This document shows positions 25,893-33,934 of a stretch of 64,000 nucleotides of DNA, piece after piece (the stretch's first letter is position 1; every line of letters begins with the position of its first letter). The notes under the pieces were generated by a model, which was given only the letters and a program-made list of their open reading frames with translations, was not told where the DNA came from and searched no databases. The position numbers and the translations under genes are program-made. Origin of the DNA: Fulvivirga ulvae. Its GTDB lineage: Bacteria; Bacteroidota; Bacteroidia; Cytophagales; Cyclobacteriaceae. The stretch covers positions 1,072,501-1,136,500 of the forward strand of contig NZ_CP089981.1 in NCBI RefSeq assembly GCF_021389975.1, given 5' to 3'.

Positions 25893-26720
25893 ATGAAGAT
25901 GGGCAGGCAATTTAAAAAACTCATCTTCATAACCCTGTGCATATATTTATTACTGGTTATGGCTGCATTTTTATCTCAGGAAAAACTGATATTTCACCCG
26001 GAAAAACTACCCGAAGATTTTCGGTTTGATCTCAGAGAGGGTGCAGAAGAAATTTTTCTCAATACTTCAGACAATGAAAAGGTTAATGCCTTATTTTTCC
26101 CGGGTTCAAAAAATGAAGTAGTCCTGTATTTCCACGGCAATGCCGGGAGCCTGGCAGGGTGGCAACAGGTATCGGATGATTTTACGGATAAGGGCTATGG
26201 CCTCTTAATTATTGATTATCGAGGTTATGGAAAGAGCTCCGGAGAAATTACAGAAAAGGGTTTATACCTTGATGCAGAAGCCGCATACCAATTTTTAACA
26301 GAGACCAAAAAGTTTTCACCTCACAACATCGTTATTTACGGACGCTCTATTGGCAGCGGCATTGCCACTGAATTGGCCAGCCGGCATCAAACGAAAGGGT
26401 TGGTGTTGGAATCTCCTTTTTCAAGCCTGAAAAAACTTGCCAATCAAAAGATGCCGTTCCTTTTTCCTTCACTGTTTCTTCAATTTCATTTTGACAACAT
26501 CAACAAACTAGATTCCATCAGTTGCCCGATACTACTGATCCACGGTGATGATGATACGCTAATCCCTGTATCTCATGCCCGTAACCTATACCAGGCTTAT
26601 TCAGGAAAAAAGAAACTGGTAATTATTCCACAAGGTACACACAATGACCTTAGCTTGTTTGACCAGTATCACGAGACATTAAACTTCACTCACGAATTCT
26701 TTTCCTCAACAGGAGAATAA
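25893..26720 (+). CDS. Alpha/beta hydrolase, BEM46/YfhR type, membrane-anchored
   Basis: 275 residues. An N-terminal hydrophobic anchor (residues 9-28) is followed by an alpha/beta hydrolase core: YFHGNAGSLAGW oxyanion region, LLIIDYRGYGKSSG, nucleophile elbow IYGRSIGSGIA (Ser near 150), ILLIHGDDDTLIP with the acidic residue and GTHNDL with the histidine. This is the FrsA/BEM46-like group of esterase-type enzymes with unknown physiological substrates. It starts seven bases after the reductase gene and probably ends that transcript. Confidence 0.9.
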   Translation: MKMGRQFKKLIFITLCIYLLLVMAAFLSQEKLIFHPEKLPEDFRFDLREGAEEIFLNTSDNEKVNALFFPGSKNEVVLYFHGNAGSLAGWQQVSDDFTDKGYGLLIIDYRGYGKSSGEITEKGLYLDAEAAYQFLTETKKFSPHNIVIYGRSIGSGIATELASRHQTKGLVLESPFSSLKKLANQKMPFLFPSLFLQFHFDNINKLDSISCPILLIHGDDDTLIPVSHARNLYQAYSGKKKLVIIPQGTHNDLSLFDQYHETLNFTHEFFSSTGE

Positions 26721-26775
26721 GCCGATTTAAATTTTTCAGTATAATTTTTAATCTTTACGTAAACCATCTCTCGCT

Positions 26776-27247
26776 ATGAAAAAATTTGACCTGGTTTCGG
26801 GAAGACTATTTCCATGGTACTTTCAACTGGCCGGTGGGATTGTGTTGGTTACAGGTATCTCATACATTCAAAGTAACCTGATACTCTCGTTAGTACTAAT
26901 ATTTATAAGTGTATTGGTCTTTACGGGATATTCAGGCATACAGATTGATCACCAAACGAAAACTTACAGACCGTATTATTCATTTTTATTTCTAAAAACC
27001 GGTAAATCAATGAGGTATGAAAGTATAGACAGAATCTACATTAATGCCAACGTTGTAAGCCAGCGCGTATTTACGGCACACACTAATAGCTCTACAACAT
27101 TTAAAAACGTAGATTTTGATGCTTAACATCAAATTTAACAACGGTGTAAAAGAATATATTATGTCAAAAAGGGATAAGGGAGCTCTGATTAATAAACTTA
27201 AGACCGTGGCAGAAGCCCTGGAGGCTCCTTTGGTTGATAATTCATAA
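26776..27247 (+). pseudogene. Small membrane protein gene with an internal frameshift
   Basis: The first frame (26776-27126, 116 residues) has two membrane segments (14-32 and 38-56) and then a PH-like beta region (DHQTKTYRPYYSFLF, GKSMRYESIDRIYINANVV), but ends abruptly at NVDFDA. The next frame continues at 27119 as MLNIKFNNGVKEYIM and LINKLKTVAEALEAPLVDN to a TAA at 27245-27247, which looks like the natural end of the same domain. One base change near 27119-27125 would join them into about 156 residues. It is either a broken gene or a reference indel. I do not recognise a named family. Confidence 0.65.
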
Positions 27248-27279
27248 ACAGGCTTGAATGCCCCTCTACAGATTGTTGA

Positions 27280-27753
27280 CTACATTAACCCTCCATCCAG
27301 AGTGTCTGCCTCAATTGTATTTTTTCCTGGTATTTTTCGGGCTTCAATTATACCTCTCACAAGATAAGCAATGATTACTCCTTTGATTAACCACCCTTTG
27401 TACAGTGTATCAATATCGATAAAAGCACTTAATCCGATATTTAAAAGATAAAGCAATAACCCCAGAACTACGGCAGCCAGCGGACTGGATTTTGTCCACA
27501 AAGCCAGTAAAATATAAACTACTCCTATTACCGAGTAAAAAATTAAAGAAACCATATCATGCACCATCACACCCATACCATAAAGGATAGCGTACAAAAA
27601 GAACAATCCTGCCAAAACATACAACGTATTTCTCGAAGCTTTCACATGCTTCTCTGCTGTTTCAGTACGGCTACGCATTAAAATTTCCTGGGCTACAGCC
27701 TTTGCTTTCGATGCTTCATCAACTGAAGAACTTTTGTGCTGAGGATTTTCCAT
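27280..27753 (-). CDS. Hypothetical four-helix membrane protein
   Basis: 157 residues. A polar N-terminus (1-43) is followed by about four hydrophobic helices (LYVLAGLFFLYAILYGMGVMV, VSLIFYSVIGVVYILLALW, LAAVVLGLLLYLLNIGLSAF, GWLIKGVIIAYLVRGI). The tail is short and polar. No enzyme motif is seen and I do not assign a family. It converges on the frameshifted membrane gene and is divergent from the first PadR gene. Confidence 0.75.
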   Translation of the reverse strand: MENPQHKSSSVDEASKAKAVAQEILMRSRTETAEKHVKASRNTLYVLAGLFFLYAILYGMGVMVHDMVSLIFYSVIGVVYILLALWTKSSPLAAVVLGLLLYLLNIGLSAFIDIDTLYKGWLIKGVIIAYLVRGIIEARKIPGKNTIEADTLDGGLM

Positions 27754-27876
27754 TTCGGATCTGATTTAAAAACTTCTAACATAATAAATAATCCACTCTG
27801 ATCTTAGCTTTTTTTATTTTTCCCATACACTATCCCGCTGATATTCACCCTTATTCATCACATATGTTTCTAAAAA

Positions 27877-27916
27877 GTAGAACAAATTAAATATTTATTG
27901 CATATATTAGTTCTAC
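27877..27916. promoter_or_regulatory. Inverted repeat upstream of the first PadR gene
   Basis: GTAGAAC (27877-27883) and GTTCTAC (27910-27916) form a perfect 7-base inverted repeat, 26 bases apart, immediately before the PadR start at 27930. PadR dimers usually bind palindromes over their own promoter, so this is a candidate autoregulatory site. No matching repeat is seen before the second PadR gene. Confidence 0.35.
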
Positions 27917-27929
27917 AATTTAGAATATA

Positions 27930-28256
27930 ATGAAAGAGACACGTTTAGGGGAATTTGAAGAAGTCCTGCTCCTTCTGGTAGGTATTTTGGGCGAAGATGC
28001 TTATGCATTTAAAATTGCGGAAGAGTTTAAAAGCCAGACTCATAGAGCAGCATCCATAGGTGCAGTACATTCAACGCTCAACCGCCTTTCCGAAAAGGGC
28101 TTTTTAACCTCTGAGATGGGTAGCTCCTCACCTGAAAGAGGTGGGCGCAGAAAGCGTATCTATACGATAACAGCAATAGGCAAAAGGGTGCTTGAAGAAG
28201 CCCGTGATTTTAAAGTATCTCTCTGGGAACAATATCCCGGCTTTGCTAATGGATAA
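27930..28256 (+). CDS. PadR-family transcriptional regulator
   Basis: 108 residues forming a winged helix: GEFEEVLLLLVGILGEDAYAFKIAEEF, SIGAVHSTLNRLSEKGFLTSEM and a wing GGRRKRIYTITAIGKRVLEEA. The length and the lack of a C-terminal dimerisation extension fit the short PadR subgroup. Its last codons overlap the start of the following permease gene by eight bases, so the regulator and permease are made from one transcript. It probably represses that operon; the inducer is unknown. Confidence 0.92.
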   Translation: MKETRLGEFEEVLLLLVGILGEDAYAFKIAEEFKSQTHRAASIGAVHSTLNRLSEKGFLTSEMGSSSPERGGRRKRIYTITAIGKRVLEEARDFKVSLWEQYPGFANG

Positions 28257-30870
28257 TAACAACAGCCATACTCCACCCCGGTTAGCTGAGGCTTTTTTGC
28301 TCCGGTTCCTGAAAGAGGAGCTGGGTGAAGAGGTGCTGGGCGACCTGGAGGAGAAATTTCACAACACCGTAGCACACAGGTCAGTGTTGCGCGCCAGGAT
28401 CAACTACTGGTACCAGGCATTTCAGTATCTGAGGCCGTTTGCCGTCAGAAATTACAGGTCAAACTCAAAATTCAACATTATGTATCAACACAACTTTAAA
28501 ACCAGCCTGCGGAACATATTAAAGAACAAGGGCTATTCATTAATCAATCTTAGCGGTCTTGTGGTAAGTATGACCGTTGTTATTCTCATTGGCCTTTGGG
28601 TCTATGATGAGCTTTCTTTCAACAATTATCACATCCATAAGGAAAATATTGCCCAGGTAATGATCGAACATCACAATCCGGGTGAAGATATCCATATGGG
28701 CACAGTTCTCCCTCCCGCTTTGGGTTCTCTTTTGAGGGATAGTTACTCAGAGCATTTTGAGCAGGTGGCCATGATGCGGTCACGCCCGGAAGAGAGGATA
28801 TTTACCACAAGCAAAGGCCATTTTGCCGAGTCGGGTTACTTCATGCAACCTGCTGGTGCCATGATGTTCGGTCTTAAAATGCTACAGGGAGACATCAACG
28901 GACTGAAAGATATAAACGCTATTCTGTTATCTGAAACTACCGCACAAAAACTATTTGGTGATAGCGACCCTTTAAACCAGATAATAACGATGGATGGCAA
29001 TATTGAACTGACAGTAACAGGTGTTTATGAAGATCTTCCCCATAACTCAACCTTTCATGATGCTTCCTACTTTGCCCCGCTCGATCTATATATCAGTGGG
29101 TGGTCCAGCCTTGATGTTTGGGACAATTACTTCATACATACTTATGTGAAGCTCAAACAGCACGCTAATCATCAAAAGGCATCAGACCTGATCAAAGACC
29201 TGATCCTGCAACATACTGAGGGTCACAGCAAGCGCTATCTTTTCCTTAACCCGATGGATAAGTGGCATTTACATTCTGAATTCGAAAATGGCCAGCCTGT
29301 AATCAGCCAAAGGCTTCAATTCATCTGGCTCTTTGGTGCCACAGCCATTTTTATTTTGGCGCTGGCCTGTATTAACTTTATGAACTTAAGTACTGCTGCT
29401 TCTGAAAAGAGAGCAAAAGAAATAGGAATAAGGAAAAGCCTCGGCTCTCAACGCTTACAGCTAATGAGTCTGTTCTTAATCGAAGCATTCCTGCTGTCAT
29501 TTTTAAGTTTTTTAATAGCCACAGCCATTGCAGTACTTGTCCTCCCCTGGTTTAACAACATTGCTTCCAAAGAAATAGCATTCCCTTCAACCAACCTATG
29601 GTTTTGGTTTATCGGGTTCACCATTTCGCTGATCACCGGCATGCTGTCCGGCAGTTACCCTGCGTTTTACCTCTCAGCGCTCAACCCCGTTAAGTCACTA
29701 AAAGGTGGTTTCAGCTCCGGTAAAAAGGGAGCTTTGCTTCGAAAAACACTGGTGATATTTCAGTTCACTATTTCCATACTGCTCGTCAGTGGAACCTTTG
29801 TAGTGTATCAACAGGTACAACATGCAAAAAACCGCCCAACGGGATATTCAAAGGCCAACCTATTGGTAATTCCTAAAAGGTCCGGGGAAATCTATGGAAA
29901 ATACGAAACGCTCAGCAATGCGCTGAAGAAATCAGGAGCTGTAATGGAAGTTGGCGAAGCGAATTACCCCATCACCAACACTTTAGGCAACAACAATGGT
30001 TTTGATTGGGAGGGAAAAGCCCCATCGTTTGACCCCTCTTTTAATACCATACTTGTAAATTATGATTATGGCAAAACCATTGGTTGGGAAGTGTCCGAAG
30101 GACGGGATTTTGATAAAAATCTTACCACTGATGTTTCCAGGTCCGTAATCATTACAGAATCGACCAAAAAGCTTATGGGACTGGAAAACGCGGTTGGGTC
30201 GGAAATACATTTCTCCAAAGATTATTTTGGCAGCAATAAATTCACGATTGTAGGTGTGGTCAGGGATATGATCAAAGGTGATCCCTTTCAGGCACCAAGA
30301 CCAGCTATCATGTTCCTGTCCAACAATGAATTGCCTTATATGTTTGTCCGGCTTAATCCTGACCTGACTGTTGCGGAAGCATTGACAAGGCTGGAGTCGG
30401 TAATCAAAGATATTGTTCCATCTGCACCGTTTAATTACAGTTTCGTGGATATGGAATACAATGCCAAGTTCCGTGCAGAAGAGCGGGCAGGTCAGCTGGT
30501 TTCCATTTTTGCCGTCCTGGCCATCTTTATCAGTTGCCTTGGCATGTTTGGATTGGTCTCTTTCATCACTGAGAAACGAACCAAGGAAATAGGTATCAGA
30601 AAAGTATTGGGAGCACCAATAGTTAGTCTCTGGAGGATGCTTTCTTTAAATTTCATCTATCCGGTGGTTGTCGCATGCCTTATTGCAACGCCAATTGCTT
30701 ATTATCTGCTCAACAACTGGCTGCATGCCTATGACTATAAAATTGAAATGTCCTGGTGGGTATTCGGTCTTGCCGGCCTTGCAGCTATTACGGTAACTAT
30801 GGTCACTGTAAGCTATCGTACAATTAAAGCGGCTTTACTTAATCCTGTAAAAAATCTGCAGTCAGAATAA
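28249..30870 (+). CDS. Orphan ABC-type permease, prefix domain + MacB/FtsX
   Basis: 873 residues from ATG 28249 (MDNNNSHTPPRLAEAF), chosen because it overlaps the PadR stop. Residues 1-75 form a permease prefix domain (LKEELGEEVLGDLEEKFHN, NYWYQAFQYLRPF). Then come a membrane helix (near 100-120), a MacB periplasmic domain, three helices around an FtsX motif (KRAKEIGIRKSLGSQRLQL), a second periplasmic domain and a second FtsX half (KRTKEIGIRKVLGAPIVSL) with three helices. No ATPase gene is adjacent, so it is an orphan permease of the ADOP-like kind. The substrate is unknown; such genes are often numerous in Cytophagales. Confidence 0.88.
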   Translation: MDNNNSHTPPRLAEAFLLRFLKEELGEEVLGDLEEKFHNTVAHRSVLRARINYWYQAFQYLRPFAVRNYRSNSKFNIMYQHNFKTSLRNILKNKGYSLINLSGLVVSMTVVILIGLWVYDELSFNNYHIHKENIAQVMIEHHNPGEDIHMGTVLPPALGSLLRDSYSEHFEQVAMMRSRPEERIFTTSKGHFAESGYFMQPAGAMMFGLKMLQGDINGLKDINAILLSETTAQKLFGDSDPLNQIITMDGNIELTVTGVYEDLPHNSTFHDASYFAPLDLYISGWSSLDVWDNYFIHTYVKLKQHANHQKASDLIKDLILQHTEGHSKRYLFLNPMDKWHLHSEFENGQPVISQRLQFIWLFGATAIFILALACINFMNLSTAASEKRAKEIGIRKSLGSQRLQLMSLFLIEAFLLSFLSFLIATAIAVLVLPWFNNIASKEIAFPSTNLWFWFIGFTISLITGMLSGSYPAFYLSALNPVKSLKGGFSSGKKGALLRKTLVIFQFTISILLVSGTFVVYQQVQHAKNRPTGYSKANLLVIPKRSGEIYGKYETLSNALKKSGAVMEVGEANYPITNTLGNNNGFDWEGKAPSFDPSFNTILVNYDYGKTIGWEVSEGRDFDKNLTTDVSRSVIITESTKKLMGLENAVGSEIHFSKDYFGSNKFTIVGVVRDMIKGDPFQAPRPAIMFLSNNELPYMFVRLNPDLTVAEALTRLESVIKDIVPSAPFNYSFVDMEYNAKFRAEERAGQLVSIFAVLAIFISCLGMFGLVSFITEKRTKEIGIRKVLGAPIVSLWRMLSLNFIYPVVVACLIATPIAYYLLNNWLHAYDYKIEMSWWVFGLAGLAAITVTMVTVSYRTIKAALLNPVKNLQSE

Positions 30871-30881
30871 AGCCAACGGAT

Positions 30882-33484
30882 ATGCCACCGAAGCACAAAA
30901 CAGTCCCTCCAAAGCTTGCCTGCCGCTTACTACTCTGGTTCCTGAAAGAGGAACTTGCCGAGGAAGTGCTGGGCGACCTGGAGGAGAAATTTTATCACAC
31001 TGCAGCGCAAAGGTCAGTGCTGCGGGCCAAGGTCAATTATTGGTACCAGGTATTTAAGTACCTAAGACCATTTGCTATGAAAAAAAACAGGTCAAACTCA
31101 AAACTATTTATTATGGTACAACACAACTTTAAACTTAGTTACCGGACTTTTATCAGATATAAGAGTTCATTTTTAATCAATTTAGCCGGCTTATCCAGCG
31201 GACTGGCTTGTACACTGCTAATCTTTCTCTGGATAGCCGACGAGCTTGCCATGGACAAATTCCATGAAAAAGATGAGCAGCTTTATCAGGTTTATCTAAA
31301 CCATGAAGAGAATGGTTCCGTAAGGACTGCCCCTCCCACCCCGGGAATACTGGCAGAAGCACTGGCTAACGAGGTGCCGGAAGTAGTTACAGCCGTAGAG
31401 GATACTGATATGGACTGGTTTGGCAATAATTTTGCACTATCCGCCGGTAAGGAAAAGATCAAAGCCAAAGGAAAATTTTCAGGCAAAGATTACCTCAACC
31501 TCTTCAGCTTTAAGCTCAGATCTGGTGATCCTGAACAGGTGTTGGATGACAAAAGCTCAATAGTGATGACCGAATCGCTGGCGCTAAAGCTGTTCGGCTC
31601 TTTAGATGTCATAGGCAAATCCGTAGACTGGAACCTATTGCACTTTAAAGGTCAGGCAAAAGTTTCAGGCATACTATACGATCTATCCGATAATTCAACG
31701 GACCAATTCGATTTCATTCTTCCATTTGCCATCTTCAAAGATAACCTGGATAGTGACGGTATGCACTGGGGAAATTTCAACAGCTATACCTATGCAGAAC
31801 TGTCCAAAGGGGCTGATGTAAAGCAGTTGAATAAAAAGCTGGCAAACTTCATTAAGCAGAAAGACGAAGGAAGTAATGTAACGGCTTTCGTGACAAAATT
31901 TTCTGACATTTATCTGCATGGCAATTATCAAAATGGCGTCCTCACAGGCGGCAGGATCACTTATGTAACGTTGTTTTCTGTTATCGGTATTTTCATACTT
32001 TTGATCGCTTGTATCAATTTTATGAATTTGACCACCGCCCGAGCATCCAGAAGGCTTAAAGAAATTGGGGTCAAAAAAACGCTTGGGGCAAAAAGAGGCG
32101 GACTATTTAGTCAGTTTATGGGTGAGGCCATCATCATGTCTGTAACAGCATTGATCATTGCCCTGGTCCTGGTTTACATGGTCATTCCTCAATTCAACGA
32201 ACTGACAGGCAAATCCATTTCCCTCCAGCTTACCTGGAAGCTTGTTGGTATTATATCAGGCATTACACTTATCACGGGGATATTGGCAGGGAGCTATCCG
32301 GCTATCTATCTTTCCGGATTTAGGCCCATCAATATTTTAAAAGGCAAACTCAATGCTTCTTTCGGAGAGGTATGGATCAGAAAGGGACTGGTGGTGTTCC
32401 AGTTTGCATTATCCATAATCATGATCGTAAGTGTGCTGGTAGTGTACCAGCAAATCGACTTTGCACAGACCAAAAATCTGGGATATGACAGGACTAACGT
32501 ACTTAAAGTGCCTATAGAAGGCAAGGCCGTTGAAAACATACCCGTTTTTTTGAATGAGCTTAAGCAGGTCCCGGGCGTAATCGAAGCTTCCTGCACTTCC
32601 CATTCCATTGTCTCCAGTGGGTCATTCACTACCGGTGTGAGCTGGCCGGGAAAGATCCTGATCAAATTATCCGCTTTGAACAGGCACGTGTGTATCATGG
32701 GTTTCTGGAGACTCTTGGCATCCAACTGGCCATGGGGAGGAGCTTCTCTGATCATGTCGATTCAGAAAAATCAAAGATCATATTTAATGAAACAGCCATA
32801 GAAGCTATGGGAATTGAGAGCCCTATTGGTACAACGGTTATTATGTGGGGCGAAGAAAAAGAAATAATCGGCGTGGTTGAAGATTTTCACTATTCCTCAT
32901 TGCATAGTATGGTAGAGCCCATGCTATTCCATTTTGATACAGGATTTCTCCAGAATGTTTTCATAAAAATTGATAGTAAGCAGATAGGCGAAACCATCTC
33001 TGCTATCGAATCTTTCTACAACAAATTTAACTCCGGTTATACTCTGGAATATGAATTTCTCGACCAGAATTATCAGGCACAATACGTTGCTGAGCAGAGA
33101 ATCTCCACTTTATCAAGGTTCTTTGCAGGAGTTGCTATCATTATATCGTGTCTCGGTTTATTTGGTCTGGCAGCATTTACAGCAGAAAGGAGGCAAAAAG
33201 AAATCGGGGTGAGAAAAGTACTGGGCGCCAGTAGCTTCAGGATCATTGCCTTATTGTCAAACGACTTTACCAAGATGGTGCTTGCATCAATAGTTATAGC
33301 TTTACCAGTGAGTTACATGCTGGCCGAAAACTGGCTGAGTGATTTTGCCTATCACGTCCAGTTAAAATGGTGGTTGTTCGGATTAGCTGCACTTTCATCA
33401 TTGGTCATCGCCTGGCTTACCGTTGGCATCCAAACCATAAAAGCAGCACTTACTAATCCAGTTGAGTGTCTTAAAGATGAATAG
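30882..33484 (+). pseudogene. Orphan ABC-type permease, frameshifted near 32651
   Basis: The first frame runs 30882-32801 (prefix domain, helix, MacB domain, FtsX half RRLKEIGVKKTLGAKRGG) and then turns into nonsense after VSWPGK. The correct continuation is in the +1 frame, reading DPDQIIRFEQARVYHGFLETL, and goes on to 33484 through EKEIIGVVEDFHYSSLHS and the second FtsX half RRQKEIGVRKVLGASSFRI. A single A missing in GGGAAAG at 32648-32654 explains it. Joined, the protein would be about 867 residues, like its neighbours. It is 11 bases after the previous permease and lacks its own PadR. Confidence 0.85.
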
Positions 33485-33490
33485 AATAAT

Positions 33491-33517
33491 ATAAGCAGGA
33501 ATCCTCATCCTGCTTAT
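33491..33517 (+). terminator. Hairpin after the second permease
   Basis: Perfect 10-bp stem ATAAGCAGGA (33491-33500) with TCCTGCTTAT (33508-33517), seven bases after the stop codon. The following sequence is AT-rich without a clean T-run, so it may terminate or stabilise the 3' end. Confidence 0.6.
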
Positions 33518-33580
33518 TAATAAAAACTACATTTAAGAATAATATTTCTGTTCATTTCTTTCACACATAAGAATTTTAAC

Positions 33581-33588
33581 TACATTTG
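33581..33588 (+). promoter_or_regulatory. Probable -7 element of the second PadR gene
   Basis: TACATTTG matches TAnnTTTG exactly and lies 17 bases before the PadR ATG at 33605, which would give a very short leader. Confidence 0.4.
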
Positions 33589-33604
33589 AGTAAAATATAT
33601 TAAT

Positions 33605-33934
33605 ATGAGCAAACATCATCTCGGGGAATTTGAAGAAATCGTAATGTTGACGGTGGCCATTTTGGCTGATGAAGCCTATGGAGTGGCTATTATTGACGAA
33701 ATGGAAACCCGATTGAATCGAAAGGTGAGTATAGGCGCTTTGCAAACGGTATTGAGGCGTCTTGAGAAAAAGGGATACTTGTCTTCACAATTTGGGGAAG
33801 CCACTAATATGCGGGGCGGGAAGCGCAAACGCTATTTTTCGTTGACTGCTTATGGCAAAAATGTACTGACCGAAGTTAAAGAGCAGCGACTTAGCCTTTG
33901 GGAAGCTATTCCTAATTTTTCCTTAAACAAATGA
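33605..33934 (+). CDS. PadR-family transcriptional regulator
   Basis: 109 residues, colinear with the PadR protein at 27930: GEFEEIVMLTVAILADEAYGVAI, KVSIGALQTVLRRLEKKGYLSSQ and GGKRKRYFSLTAYGKNVLTEV. It is clearly a paralogue and not a recent duplicate. Its TGA overlaps the ATG of the next permease gene (ATGA), so the two are translationally coupled. Confidence 0.93.
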   Translation: MSKHHLGEFEEIVMLTVAILADEAYGVAIIDEMETRLNRKVSIGALQTVLRRLEKKGYLSSQFGEATNMRGGKRKRYFSLTAYGKNVLTEVKEQRLSLWEAIPNFSLNK

